Positions 1-9,083 of a stretch of DNA of 48,715 bases are shown here, in pieces. The DNA is from Clostridia bacterium (GTDB lineage Bacteria > Bacillota > Clostridia > Oscillospirales > Acutalibacteraceae), in assembly GCA_017416765.1 (NCBI GenBank), contig JAFQBE010000016.1, positions 1-48,715 on the forward strand, given 5' to 3'. Position 1 is the stretch's first letter, and every line of letters starts with the position of its first letter. A program made the position numbers and the translations under genes. The notes below the pieces were generated by a model. That model saw only the letters and a program-made list of their open reading frames with translations, ran no database searches and had not been told where the DNA came from.

Positions 1-145
1 CTGTTCCGTTCAGCCTACCAACATCATTCATTTTTACTTTGCTTTTGTTTTTACGCTTTTTATTTCCGCCGTTAATGATTTTTAATTGTTAATCGATTTT
101 ATAATAGGCGGCATTGTCTGCGGCGACTCGCCGCTAAACTGAAAT

Positions 146-907
146 TTATCCTATCAAAACCCTCTTTGCGATATCAATAAACTGCTTTGTATCAATATTT
201 TCCAGCTTATGTGCGTCTGTGCCTATATTGAACTGCGCACCGACTTCCTTACCTATGTTGTACATTTTTCTGTATATATCGGGAAAAGCAGGCACTACAT
301 TCAGATTCAACTCAAATGCAGTTTCGTGCTGCTTTGCAAGGGTCAGCAAATCGCCTATTTCGTTTTCTGTAAAGCAATTCGGTACACTGCCTTTGCTGAA
401 ATCTACAAGTCCCCTTGATGAATTTGTAAGGTAAGAATCGTGAAAAGGGTGGGCTATGCAGTCCGCTTTATCTGCTTTTATAAGGTTAGTAATGGTAGCT
501 ATCATGTGCTTTTTGTAGCCTTCAGGGCTTCTGTCCTCGGGTTGTTCCCAGCCGGTTACATGGTAGTGGTTGTGCGCCCACAGCCTGTAATCAAGCTCGA
601 TTTCTTCGCCCTTGAAGCTGTATTTATCCACACCGTATGCGGAAAGCTCACCGCCTATATATACCTTTATATCGGTAGCAATTGTGTTCAGCTGTTCTCT
701 CAATTCTTTTACATTTTGTCTGAATTCTTCGTTTTGGTCAAAAATATGGTCGGTTATTGCTATAGCTTCAAGTCCTGCGTTCTCAGCGGTTTTTATTATG
801 TCGCTAAGCACCATTTCGCGCTTTGCGCAGCCTGAAAACAGCGCGTGAATGTGCAGATTCTGCCTTGCGAGTATGTCTAAATCGTATGTGGGTTCGTGAA
901 AATACAT
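146..907 (-). CDS. PHP-domain metal-dependent phosphoesterase
   Basis: A 253-residue cytoplasmic protein of the PHP (polymerase and histidinol phosphatase) superfamily. The metal-binding pattern is visible in order: LHIHALFSGC near residue 20, ITDH near 52, HNHYH near 112, IAHPFHD near 152 and GTDAH near 229. These His/Asp clusters normally bind two or three metal ions and hydrolyse phosphate esters; the length fits HisK-like stand-alone PHP enzymes. No signal peptide is present. No histidine genes are nearby, so histidinol phosphatase is possible but unsupported. It is divergent from the Na/Pi transporter downstream of its start, and the shared 190-bp gap is AT-rich. The start is an ATG at the end of the coordinates with a GGAGAATGTAAT stretch just upstream on the minus strand. 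Family is fairly certain; substrate is unknown. Confidence 0.8.
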   Translation of the reverse strand: MYFHEPTYDLDILARQNLHIHALFSGCAKREMVLSDIIKTAENAGLEAIAITDHIFDQNEEFRQNVKELREQLNTIATDIKVYIGGELSAYGVDKYSFKGEEIELDYRLWAHNHYHVTGWEQPEDRSPEGYKKHMIATITNLIKADKADCIAHPFHDSYLTNSSRGLVDFSKGSVPNCFTENEIGDLLTLAKQHETAFELNLNVVPAFPDIYRKMYNIGKEVGAQFNIGTDAHKLENIDTKQFIDIAKRVLIG

Positions 908-1096
908 ATTACATTCTCCGATGGATTAATTTTATTTTTTGATTATATCTTATTTTCAGATAAAAATAAAGAACAATATATTAAAATTATGAAATTTCTT
1001 TTAAATTCCGAATAAGAAAAATAACTTGACAAAGTTTAATTATAATCGCATTTGGACAGAATTCGTCAAAATTCTTCCCTGATAGGAGGTATATTT

Positions 1097-2839
1097 ATGT
1101 CTTTTGTAGATGTAGCTTCGCTTTTTGGCGGACTTGCGTTTTTTCTGTTTGGTATGAATACAATGGGAAACGCACTTGAAAAAAGCGCAGGTAACCAACT
1201 TAAATCAATACTCGGTAAACTTACCTCAAGTAAGTTCAAAGGTTTTGTGCTCGGTTTACTTGTAACGGCAATTATTCAGTCTTCATCGGCTACTACGGTT
1301 ATGGTTGTCGGTTTTGTAAACTCGGGTATTATGCAGCTTTCTCAGGCTGTTGGTGTTATTATGGGTGCAAACCTCGGTACATCAGTTACTGCGTGGATTC
1401 TGAGCCTTACAGGCATTGAAAGCGATAATTTCTGGGTATCGCTTCTTAAACCCGCATCATTTACTCCCGTGCTTGCTTTTATTGGTATAATACTTTATAT
1501 GTTTGTCAAGAAGGCAAAACATAAAGATATCGGTGTTATCCTTCTGGGGTTTGCTATTCTCATGTTCGGTATGGAAACAATGTCTGATGCCGTTGAACCT
1601 TTGACGGAGCTTGAAGGCTTCAAAAATGCACTTGTTCTTTTTACTAACCCTGTTCTTGGTGTTGTTATGGGTACCGTTGTTACAGCAGTTGTTCAGTCAT
1701 CATCTGCTTCGGTCGGTATTCTTCAGGCTCTGACGCTTACGGGCAGCATCAGCTATATGACCTCTATTCCGATTATAATGGGTCAGAATATCGGTACCTG
1801 TGTCAGCGCTATGATTTCTTCTACAGGTGCTACAAAGAATGCAAAGCGTGCGGCATATATTCATCTTTATTTCAATGTTATTGCTACCGTTATTCTGCTT
1901 ACGGTTTTCTATGTTGTAACTTCTGTTGTTGATATTCCTGTTCTTGATACGGCGGCTAATCCTCTTGGTATTGCTGTTGTCCATACAGGCTTTAAAATAG
2001 CTGCTCTTATTATTCTTTTCCCTGCATCAAAGCTTCTTGAAAAGCTTGCTTGTCTTACAGTGCGTGATAAGGGTGAGGATGAACATGCGCAGCTTCTTGA
2101 TGAACGCCTTTTCAGTACACCTGCAGTTGCTATTGCGCAAAGCCGAAATGTAACATCTGCAATGGCTCAAATCAGTAAATGTGCTGTTGATGATGCAACA
2201 AATGCTCTTTATTCATATGATGAAAAGCTTGCTGAAAGAGTTCGCAAGGGTGAGAAAAAAGTTGATAAATACGAGGATACACTCGGCGAATATCTTGTTA
2301 AACTCAGCACTCATAATCTTACAGATGAAGATAGCCGTGAACTTTCAATGCAGCTTCATCTTATAGGCGACTTTGAACGAATCAGCGACCATGCGCTTAA
2401 TATCCTTGAATCAGCTGAAGAGCTTAAGGATAAAAAAATGTCCTTCTCCGGACCTGCGAAGAAGGAACTTGAAAATATTGTAAATGCAACAAATGAAATT
2501 GTAGCTCTTGCAACTACCGCGTTTGTTGAAAATAACCTTGAAAAAGCCGCTCTTGTTGAACCGCTTGAGCAGGTTATTGACGAACTCAAGAAGAATATGA
2601 AAAACGGCCATATCGAGCGCCTGCGCCGAAACGAATGTACGATTGAACAAGGCTTTGTTTTTAATGACCTTATTACAAATCTTGAACGTGTTTCGGACCA
2701 TTGCTCCAATATAGCCGGTTGTGTTATTGAAACTGCAAATGAACGCTTCGATATGCACAAATATCTTCGCAATATCAAAAAGGGCAATGAAGAATTTGAG
2801 CAGAAATATGCGGAGTTTGCACACAAGTATTCTGTATAA
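1097..2839 (+). CDS. Na/Pi cotransporter family protein with PhoU-like C-terminal domain
   Basis: A 580-residue membrane protein. Two inverted halves each carry the QSSSA signature of NptA/SLC34-type sodium-phosphate cotransporters (residues about 61-65 and 201-205), embedded in hydrophobic helices over residues 1-330. A soluble helical region from about 350 to 560 resembles PhoU, the phosphate-signalling partner fused to many bacterial members. The ATG at 1097 is chosen because GATAGGAGGT lies directly upstream. The reading frame opens 45 bases earlier, but that extension is hydrophilic and has no ribosome binding site. The gene converges with mtaB: the stop codons are one base apart and no clear terminator hairpin separates them. 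The likely role is Na+-driven phosphate uptake or efflux; its direction cannot be told from sequence. Confidence 0.88.
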   Translation: MSFVDVASLFGGLAFFLFGMNTMGNALEKSAGNQLKSILGKLTSSKFKGFVLGLLVTAIIQSSSATTVMVVGFVNSGIMQLSQAVGVIMGANLGTSVTAWILSLTGIESDNFWVSLLKPASFTPVLAFIGIILYMFVKKAKHKDIGVILLGFAILMFGMETMSDAVEPLTELEGFKNALVLFTNPVLGVVMGTVVTAVVQSSSASVGILQALTLTGSISYMTSIPIIMGQNIGTCVSAMISSTGATKNAKRAAYIHLYFNVIATVILLTVFYVVTSVVDIPVLDTAANPLGIAVVHTGFKIAALIILFPASKLLEKLACLTVRDKGEDEHAQLLDERLFSTPAVAIAQSRNVTSAMAQISKCAVDDATNALYSYDEKLAERVRKGEKKVDKYEDTLGEYLVKLSTHNLTDEDSRELSMQLHLIGDFERISDHALNILESAEELKDKKMSFSGPAKKELENIVNATNEIVALATTAFVENNLEKAALVEPLEQVIDELKKNMKNGHIERLRRNECTIEQGFVFNDLITNLERVSDHCSNIAGCVIETANERFDMHKYLRNIKKGNEEFEQKYAEFAHKYSV

Positions 2840-2840
2840 A

Positions 2841-4127
2841 TCAAACAATTTCGCCTGTACAGCTGTCGTTTTCGGCAGCTGTTATTTTTATGTTATAAAC
2901 TTCACCGCATTCTGCACCGCTAATTATTTTAATGGGTGTGTAGTTCGCTGTATATCCTGTGCAGCTGCCGTCCTCAGCTTTGGTTTCTGCAATAACTTCA
3001 ACGGTTCTGCCTATTTGCGCTTTCAAAAAGCTTTCTCTTATTTCGTTTGCAGCGGCTGCCATTTCTGCGGCGCGCTTTTGTTTTGTTTTTTTGTCAGGCT
3101 GGTTGGGGAATTTTGCCGCTCTGGTACCTTCGCGCTTTGAATAGGGAAATACATGTACTTTTTCAAAGCCTATCTTTTTTACATATTCTACAGACTGTCT
3201 GAATTCTTCCTCTGTTTCTCCCGCAAAGCCTACCATAACATCGGTTGTGATAGTGCAGTCGGTAAAGTTTGCGCGCAGAGCGTTACAGATTCGCTCATAT
3301 TCGTCTGCATCATAGTGTCTGTTCATTCTTTTTAAAGTTTCTGTACAGCCGCTCTGAAGCGAAATATGAAACTGCGGGCAGAGCTTCGGCTCTGCTTTTA
3401 ATCCCGCTATCATTTCGTCGGTCATATGGTCCGGTTCAAGCGAACCTAAACGCACACGCATTATACCTTCAACGGAACAAACGGCACTTACCGCATCGCA
3501 AAGCGAAAGGCTGCAGTCTGTACCGTAGGAGGATAGGTTAATGCCTACAAGCACAATTTCCTTAAATCCGTTTGCGGCAAGGCTTTCAGCTTCTTTTTTT
3601 ATTTCTTCAAGCGGCTTTGAGCGTACTCTGCCTCTTGCATAAGGGATAATGCAGTATGAACAAAATCGGTTGCAGCCGTCTTCAATTTTTATTGCTGCCC
3701 TTGTTCTTTCGTCAAAGCCCGAAATACTGCACGGTACAAAATCCTGACCGCTTTCGTGCTGCTCAATATTAATATTGCGAAGTTTGTTTTCAAGGTGCTG
3801 TTTAATCATTGCAGGGAGCATATTGTTATTGCGGTTGCCCGCGACAATATCCGCCTGTATAAGCTCCTGAGCTGCCTGAGGATATGCCTGCGGCATACAG
3901 CCTGTAAGCACTACAACACTTTCGGGGTGAAGCCTTTTGTAGCGCCGTACAGCCTGCCTTGTTTTTTTGTCGCTTTCCGCAGTAACGGTGCAGGAATTTA
4001 TTATGTATACATCGGCTTCTTCGCTTTCAGGCACAATTATAAAGCCCTCTTTTACGAGCGCTTCGCTGATTGCTTGTGTTTCGTATTGATTTACTTTACA
4101 GCCGAGTGTAAAAAAAGCAGCTTTCAT
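2841..4127 (-). CDS. mtaB: tRNA (N6-L-threonylcarbamoyladenosine(37)-C2) methylthiotransferase MtaB
   Basis: A 428-residue radical-SAM methylthiotransferase that turns t6A37 into ms2t6A37 in ANN-decoding tRNAs. The N-terminal UPF0004 domain starts FFTLGCKVNQYETQ and supplies Cys10, Cys46 and Cys77 for the auxiliary cluster. The radical-SAM motif GCNRFCSYC gives Cys152, Cys156 and Cys159. A C-terminal TRAM-like RNA-binding segment begins near residue 370. The GCKVNQYE form of the first motif separates MtaB from MiaB and RimO. The ATG at 4127 is chosen because TCAAGGAGACAAA precedes it; an in-frame extension of 11 residues upstream has no such site. Length is normal. It appears to be monocistronic. 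Confidence 0.93.
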   Translation of the reverse strand: MKAAFFTLGCKVNQYETQAISEALVKEGFIIVPESEEADVYIINSCTVTAESDKKTRQAVRRYKRLHPESVVVLTGCMPQAYPQAAQELIQADIVAGNRNNNMLPAMIKQHLENKLRNINIEQHESGQDFVPCSISGFDERTRAAIKIEDGCNRFCSYCIIPYARGRVRSKPLEEIKKEAESLAANGFKEIVLVGINLSSYGTDCSLSLCDAVSAVCSVEGIMRVRLGSLEPDHMTDEMIAGLKAEPKLCPQFHISLQSGCTETLKRMNRHYDADEYERICNALRANFTDCTITTDVMVGFAGETEEEFRQSVEYVKKIGFEKVHVFPYSKREGTRAAKFPNQPDKKTKQKRAAEMAAAANEIRESFLKAQIGRTVEVIAETKAEDGSCTGYTANYTPIKIISGAECGEVYNIKITAAENDSCTGEIV

Positions 4128-4191
4128 TTTGTCTCCTTGATAAATATGAGAAAAGTGCATTTTAATGTGAGCAATGATTTTTAAACAATGT

Positions 4192-5718
4192 TTATTCGCC
4201 CAATTTTATAACGATTACATTATCAATTACTTTTACGGAATCCTTGGCAGGCCATACATCCATGTTTTTGAATTCTTCACTTTTTTGTATTTCGTTTTGT
4301 AAATCCTCGTTGGCAGAGATTAAGTTCACATTGAAATAATAGCGGAGAAATTCATATATGTTTCTATGGCTGCTTGCTGTGATTTTTGCAAACTGACTAT
4401 TAATATAAGGGGTACCGTTGCCGGGGATGGCAGAATTATAGGTTTCATTTGGTAATGTGTTTACAATAGCGATTGTGTCAAAATCTTCTTGCTCAGCTTT
4501 TTCATCTATGCGTATTGCCATTTGCATTGTCTGAGCGTAACTGGCTTCATATGACCTTTGCAGCAAATGGTAACCGGTATTTGCCAAAACTGCATAATTC
4601 AATGAAATTATAACAAGTAGCAGTGCGCAAAAAGCCCTGACTTTTTTAAATGATAATTTTTCAAAAAGAATTGCTGCAAAAATATATACTATAGCAATAC
4701 TTTGCAACATGAGTATATGGTATCCGACATGTTCTGTGGTAAACAGCCAGATGTATGTGGCTGTAGGAATTAAAGCAAAAGAAAACAGAAAAAGAACGGT
4801 GCGTATTATATTTTGGTATATTTTGTTTCTTATAAAAATCAGTATAGCTGTAACGGCAAAACATATAAGAAAAACAAGGTTAAGTATACCTGCAGCGGTC
4901 AACTTGCCGTTAACAGTTTCAAGCATTACAGATAAGTATGAAAACACAAGACTTGCCGGTAATTTTAATATGCGTATAAAATCTATATTATTGCCAATTT
5001 CTGAAATCCCCTGATAATCAGTAGCTGTTGTATCTTGAAAAAACATACAAAGCTGCCAAATAATATAATATGCTGCAAGCCCTGTGGCTATAAGTCCGAT
5101 TCGGCTGAAAATAAAACTGAAGTATTCTTTTACCGTGCGATTGTTCTCAATCAGATCTTTTATAAAGCCGCAAAGAATCAATACAAGTGCAAAACTGACA
5201 TATGCCTGATATATTCCGCAGGTAAGGCATAAAGAAAGAGCTGCTGTTAAAAGAAGAAGTTTGTTTTTTTGTTCAAATCGCATCAAAAATGCGCTGAGTG
5301 CAGCAAGTGCCATGGCAAGCATATAACCGTCAGCTGTATAAGAGTAGTATAAAGTGTTGGTTATTGCGGGGTAGGTAACAAGCAGAGCAGAACAAATTAT
5401 TATCAGAATGGGGTTATCAATTTTGAAGAATTCTGTGATAATTACCATTGCTGTTGCCGCAAAAAAAAGTGTAAATAACCCGGTAATCCAAGGCAGGTCA
5501 TAAAAGCTGCTTAAGCCGCAGGCAATGCTTAAAAACCATCGTCCTGAAGCAAGAATGTTTTGTGAATGATATATGTTTAAAAATGAATCATGATTTGGCA
5601 GGAAATTTAAAAATTTATATGCATGCGTCAATAATCCTATTATAAATGTAGCAATGAAAGCGGTTTTCCATTGCTTTCTGCATTTTTCCTTATACCACAA
5701 TATTATTGAACTTCCCAT
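4192..5718 (-). CDS. GtrII-type membrane glucosyltransferase
   Basis: A 508-residue integral membrane protein with roughly ten to twelve hydrophobic helices after a basic N-terminus. The first loop contains LPNHDSFLN, followed by SGRWFLS and then the long helical run TYPAITNTLYYSYTADGY. This layout matches the glucosyl transferase GtrII family (Pfam PF14264), multi-helix enzymes that move a sugar from a polyprenyl-phosphate donor to surface polysaccharide or teichoic acid at the outer face of the membrane. The C-terminal 100 residues are soluble. The coding sequence is visibly more AT-rich than its neighbours, as is common for surface-glycan genes that move horizontally. No GtrA flippase or GtrB donor synthase lies in the window. 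The family call is from recalled motifs; the sugar and acceptor are unknown. Confidence 0.75.
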   Translation of the reverse strand: MGSSIILWYKEKCRKQWKTAFIATFIIGLLTHAYKFLNFLPNHDSFLNIYHSQNILASGRWFLSIACGLSSFYDLPWITGLFTLFFAATAMVIITEFFKIDNPILIIICSALLVTYPAITNTLYYSYTADGYMLAMALAALSAFLMRFEQKNKLLLLTAALSLCLTCGIYQAYVSFALVLILCGFIKDLIENNRTVKEYFSFIFSRIGLIATGLAAYYIIWQLCMFFQDTTATDYQGISEIGNNIDFIRILKLPASLVFSYLSVMLETVNGKLTAAGILNLVFLICFAVTAILIFIRNKIYQNIIRTVLFLFSFALIPTATYIWLFTTEHVGYHILMLQSIAIVYIFAAILFEKLSFKKVRAFCALLLVIISLNYAVLANTGYHLLQRSYEASYAQTMQMAIRIDEKAEQEDFDTIAIVNTLPNETYNSAIPGNGTPYINSQFAKITASSHRNIYEFLRYYFNVNLISANEDLQNEIQKSEEFKNMDVWPAKDSVKVIDNVIVIKLGE

Positions 5719-5830
5719 ATATGCACCCTCATCTGTTTGGTTTATTTTAAATTATATCATCAATTAATATGTTAAGTCAATTCTAAAGGTTGATTAAAGT
5801 ATTTAAATGTAATTTATTTTTATCTTTATA

Positions 5831-5837
5831 CATACTA
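5831..5837 (+). promoter_or_regulatory. Possible sigma-G-like -10 element (CATACTA)
   Basis: CATACTA equals the usual -10 of forespore sigma-G promoters and lies about 20 bases before the ribosome binding site of the carboxypeptidase gene. The sequence 18 bases upstream (TGTAA) is only a weak -35 match. No good TTGACA/TATAAT pair is seen in this gap. Tentative. Confidence 0.25.
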
Positions 5838-5869
5838 TTTTATCAGTTTTATTTGTGGAGGAGATATGC

Positions 5870-7030
5870 TTGAAAAGACTTTTATGTACTATTGTTTCTG
5901 CTATTATCGCAATACCTTTTATGTGCTTTGGAGTTAATGCCGAAAACGGTTCGGTTTTGCCTGTTACCGTCAATGCAAAATCGGCGATTCTCGTTGATGT
6001 TTCAACGGGTAAGGTGCTTGTGGCAATGAATGAGCATGAGCGGCTTTTTCCGGCTTCTGTTACAAAAATTATGACACTTCTGCTTGTTATGGAAGCGGTG
6101 GATTCGGGTAACATAAAGCTTGACGATACAGTTGTTGCAAGCGGTACTGCCGCAGCAAAAGGCGGTTCACAGATATGGCTAAAAGAAGGCGAAACTATGA
6201 CTGTTGATGAGCTTTTACGTGCTGCTGCAATTTACAGTGCTAACGATGCCTGTGAAGCCTTGGGTGAACATATAGCCGGCAGTGAAGAAGCACTGGTCCG
6301 TATGCTCAATGAAAGGGCAAAAGAGCTTGGCATGAACGATACGCATTTTGATAACTGTACAGGTCTTGACGATACAACCGAAACTCACCTTACAAGTGCT
6401 TATGATATTGCACTTATGTCCGTTGAATTGCTCAAGCATGAGCTTATACAAAAGTATACAACCGTGTGGATGGATTCGCTGCGGGGCGGTGCAACAGAGC
6501 TTGTAAATACGAATAAACTGGTCCGTTTTTATGATGGCGCAACAGGATTAAAAACCGGTACAACAGCAAAGGCGGGCTGCTGTATATCGGCATCTGCAGA
6601 GCGTAACGGTACACATCTTGTGGCTGTAATTATGGGAAGCCCAACAAGTGATGAACGCTTCAACGGTGCCAAAGCCCTGCTTAACTGGGGCTTTGCAAAC
6701 TATGAAACGGTAACGCCGCAGCTTGATAAATCGCAGCTTGCACCTGTAAGAGTTATAGGAGGGAGAGTTGACAGCTTTATGCCGTCTTTGCCTGAAATCA
6801 GACCTGTACTCGTCAAAAAAGGCGATGCGGAAAATATTAAGCAGAGCATTGAGATTGCAACCGATGTTCAGGCACCGGTTGAACCGGGGCAGAAGGTAGG
6901 TAAAGTTGAATTTGTTCTCGGCAATGAAACAATAGGCGAGTATGTTCTTTCAGCACCTGATAGTATTGAAAGGCTGACAATTTTTGAAGTTTTACGCCGT
7001 ATTTTGTGTTCTTTTTCCGCTTTGGAATAA
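5870..7030 (+). CDS. D-alanyl-D-alanine carboxypeptidase (PBP5/DacF family)
   Basis: A 386-residue exported penicillin-binding protein that trims the terminal D-Ala from peptidoglycan stem peptides. The hydrophobic signal peptide ends near residue 24 (GVNAEN). Active-site motifs are in the right order and spacing: SVTK at 63-66 (nucleophile Ser63), SAN at 123-125 and KTGTT from 228. A PBP5-type C-terminal beta domain follows, ending with a short amphipathic or hydrophobic tail that could anchor it. The start is a TTG at 5870, six bases after GGAGGAG; the apparent GTG further upstream lies inside that ribosome binding site. In Bacillus the family includes housekeeping DacA and forespore DacF. 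A CATACTA element upstream hints at sporulation control but does not prove it. Confidence 0.92.
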   Translation: MKRLLCTIVSAIIAIPFMCFGVNAENGSVLPVTVNAKSAILVDVSTGKVLVAMNEHERLFPASVTKIMTLLLVMEAVDSGNIKLDDTVVASGTAAAKGGSQIWLKEGETMTVDELLRAAAIYSANDACEALGEHIAGSEEALVRMLNERAKELGMNDTHFDNCTGLDDTTETHLTSAYDIALMSVELLKHELIQKYTTVWMDSLRGGATELVNTNKLVRFYDGATGLKTGTTAKAGCCISASAERNGTHLVAVIMGSPTSDERFNGAKALLNWGFANYETVTPQLDKSQLAPVRVIGGRVDSFMPSLPEIRPVLVKKGDAENIKQSIEIATDVQAPVEPGQKVGKVEFVLGNETIGEYVLSAPDSIERLTIFEVLRRILCSFSALE

Positions 7031-7090
7031 AATATGGGGTAAAATCGGTTAAAAAATATTAAAATTGTAAAAAATTTTTAGAAAATCATC

Positions 7091-7119
7091 TTGCAATAAG
7101 ATTAAATATAGGTTAAAAT
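7091..7119 (+). promoter_or_regulatory. Sigma-A-like promoter for pgi
   Basis: TTGCAA (7091-7096), 17 bases, then TAAAAT (7114-7119). Transcription would begin near 7126, giving a leader of about 70 bases before the pgi ATG. Confidence 0.5.
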
Positions 7120-7160
7120 AAACAAAAATATATATGTAACCCTAATGTGAAGGAGAATAT

Positions 7161-7208
7161 TTGCGGCTATCCTATTTTCCGCAAACTACGCAAACCTATG
7201 GCAATTAA
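7161..7208 (+). promoter_or_regulatory. Possible 15-codon leader ORF overlapping the pgi start
   Basis: A TTG at 7161 sits five bases after a good AAGGAGA site (7150-7156) and opens a 15-codon frame ending in TAA at 7206-7208. Its end overlaps the pgi ATG at 7198 in another frame. The pgi ATG has no ribosome binding site of its own, so translational coupling would explain the layout. The alternative is that pgi starts further upstream in its own frame, for example at GTG 7147 or a rare ATT at 7159. Confidence 0.3.
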
Positions 7209-8532
7209 ACTCAATCCCTCTTATGTCGGCAAGGTTGCCGACGCCACCGCACTCAAGGCAATCGAACACGAAATCATCAAAGCTCACGAGGCTCTGCACA
7301 ACGGTACAGGCGCAGGTAACGATTTCCTCGGTTGGCTTGACCTGCCCGTAAATTACGATAAAGCAGAGTTTGCAGCTATCAAAGCTGCCGCTGAAAAGAT
7401 TCAGAGCGATTCGCAGGCTCTTGTAGTTATCGGTATAGGCGGTTCCTATCTTGGTGCACGCGCAGCTATCGAATTCTGCAAATCCGCAAATTACAATCTG
7501 CTCTGTAAGGACACTCCGCAGATTTTCTTTACCGGCAACACAATAAGCTCGTCTTCCGTTAACGAGGTTATGCAGCTTATCGACGGTAAGGATTTTTCAA
7601 TAAATGTTATTTCAAAAAGCGGTACTACTACCGAACCCGCAGTTGCTTTCCGCGTATTCAAGGAAATTCTTGAAGAAAAGTACGGCAAGGAAGAAGCTGC
7701 AAAGCGTATCTACGTCACGACGGACAGGGCAAAGGGTACTCTTAAAAGCCTTGCAGACAAGGAAGGCTATCAGACCTTTGTTGTGCCGGACGATGTAGGC
7801 GGCCGCTATTCAGTTCTCACAGCAGTCGGTCTGCTTCCTATTGCTGCAGCAGGCATTGATATTGATGCACTTATGCAGGGTGCAGCCGATGCAAGAGAAA
7901 AATATTCCGTACCCTCAATCGAAAACGATTGTTACAAGTACGCTGCCATGCGCAATCTCCTTTACCGCAGCGGTAAAAAGGTTGAAATGTATGTCAGCTA
8001 CGAGCCTTCCTTTACTCTCATGAATGAGTGGCTCAAGCAGCTCTACGGCGAGAGCGAAGGCAAGCAGCTCAAGGGTATCTATCCTTCTTCCGCGATTTAT
8101 TCTACCGACCTTCATTCACTCGGTCAGTACGTCCAGGAGGGCGAAAGGCTGATGTTTGAAACGGTGGTATATGTCGATACACCCAAGGCAGATGTCAATA
8201 TTAAGGAAGACCCTGAAAATGTTGACGGCCTTAACTTCCTTGCGGGTAAAACGGTTTCCTTTGTAAACCGCAAAGCCTTCGAGGGTACACTTCTGGCACA
8301 CACGGACGGCGATGTTCCAAACATTGTTATTGAAATCCCCGAAATGAGCGAGTATGTACTCGGCGAGCTTATTTTCTTCTTTGAAAAGGCTTGTGCGGTT
8401 TCAGGCTATGTTCTGGGCGTTAACCCGTTCGACCAACCCGGCGTAGAAAGCTATAAGAAGAACATGTTTGCTCTGCTCGGTAAACCCGGCTATGAGGACA
8501 TGAAGCTTGAGCTGGAAGCAAAACTGAAGTGA
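7198..8532 (+). CDS. pgi: Glucose-6-phosphate isomerase
   Basis: A 444-residue cytoplasmic enzyme that interconverts glucose-6-phosphate and fructose-6-phosphate. Motifs seen are [16 protein letters not shown] in the sugar-isomerase domain, [11 protein letters not shown] in the phosphate-binding loop, the signature [13 protein letters not shown], and the C-terminal signature region ending [15 protein letters not shown]. The length is that of the compact Firmicutes type. The start is uncertain: homologues usually begin close to M-A-I-K-L, which favours the ATG at 7198, but the only good ribosome binding site is about 45 bases upstream (see the leader ORF). The gene is followed 29 bases later by a small P-loop gene and probably forms an operon with it. 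It would link glycogen phosphorylase products to glycolysis. Confidence 0.93.
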   Translation: MAIKLNPSYVGKVADATALKAIEHEIIKAHEALHNGTGAGNDFLGWLDLPVNYDKAEFAAIKAAAEKIQSDSQALVVIGIGGSYLGARAAIEFCKSANYNLLCKDTPQIFFTGNTISSSSVNEVMQLIDGKDFSINVISKSGTTTEPAVAFRVFKEILEEKYGKEEAAKRIYVTTDRAKGTLKSLADKEGYQTFVVPDDVGGRYSVLTAVGLLPIAAAGIDIDALMQGAADAREKYSVPSIENDCYKYAAMRNLLYRSGKKVEMYVSYEPSFTLMNEWLKQLYGESEGKQLKGIYPSSAIYSTDLHSLGQYVQEGERLMFETVVYVDTPKADVNIKEDPENVDGLNFLAGKTVSFVNRKAFEGTLLAHTDGDVPNIVIEIPEMSEYVLGELIFFFEKACAVSGYVLGVNPFDQPGVESYKKNMFALLGKPGYEDMKLELEAKLK

Positions 8533-8561
8533 AAATTTTAAACATAAAGGAGTAGTTAATT

Positions 8562-8978
8562 ATGGTCAAACTCATTCTCGGTCACAAAGGCGCAGGTAAA
8601 ACAAAGAAGCTCATCGAGCTTGTCAACGCAGCTGTTGAAGCATCAAACGGCAACGTTGTCTGTGTAGAAAAGGAACCCCTTCTCACACTCAACATCACAC
8701 ACCGTGCAAGACTTACAGCGACCGACGATTATAAAGTAAGCGGTTATGATGCATTCTACGGTTTCCTTGCAGGTATCTGCGCAAGAGACCACGATATTAC
8801 AGATATATTTGTTGATGCAACTCTTCGCATCGGCGGCAGAAATTATGAAGAACTCGGTGCTTTCCTTGCTAAGGTAAACGAGCTTTCCAAAATCACAGAA
8901 CACGATATCACATTCACTGTTTCCGCAGATAAGGAAGAAATTCCCGCAAGCGTATTTGATTTTGCAGAAGTTCTTTAA
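8562..8978 (+). CDS. Small P-loop protein of unknown function
   Basis: A 138-residue cytoplasmic protein. The N-terminus is a clear Walker A loop, LGHKGAGKTKK (residues 6-16). A possible Walker B strand, DIFVDATL, lies near residues 81-88, and a further beta-alpha pair ends the protein. That is about half of a normal P-loop domain, so it may be a minimal nucleotide-binding protein or may act as part of a complex. Similar short proteins are sometimes labelled PilT or twitching motility, but no PilT-specific motif is present and I would not use that name. An AAAGGAG site precedes the ATG. It lies directly after pgi; no terminator is seen after it, and a fresh promoter starts 20 bases later. Confidence 0.7.
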   Translation: MVKLILGHKGAGKTKKLIELVNAAVEASNGNVVCVEKEPLLTLNITHRARLTATDDYKVSGYDAFYGFLAGICARDHDITDIFVDATLRIGGRNYEELGAFLAKVNELSKITEHDITFTVSADKEEIPASVFDFAEVL

Positions 8979-8997
8979 TTTTTAAAGTAATTTGTTC

Positions 8998-9026
8998 TTG
9001 ACAAATTGTCTTTAAATAGGTATAAT
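8998..9026 (+). promoter_or_regulatory. Sigma-A promoter for the DUF177-rpmF operon
   Basis: TTGACA (8998-9003), 17 bases, TATAAT (9021-9026): a perfect consensus promoter, as expected for a ribosomal-protein operon. Confidence 0.85.
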
Positions 9027-9083
9027 GTTCTCTGCGTGTTATTCGGCACAGCGGCAATTCAGCTGTGAGGGAGGTAACCTACA

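Noticed and set aside
1-145. GCGGCG/CGCCGC hairpin at the left edge as a terminator of the PHP gene
   Set aside because: The stem is short and the minus strand has no T run after it. No other feature is seen in 1-145.
1026-1046. TTGACA and TATAAT before the Na/Pi transporter gene
   Set aside because: The spacing is only nine bases, too short for a sigma-A promoter, and no matching partner exists at 17 bases for either box.
8562-8978. Twitching motility protein PilT
   Set aside because: Only the Walker A loop is shared. The length and all other PilT motifs are missing.
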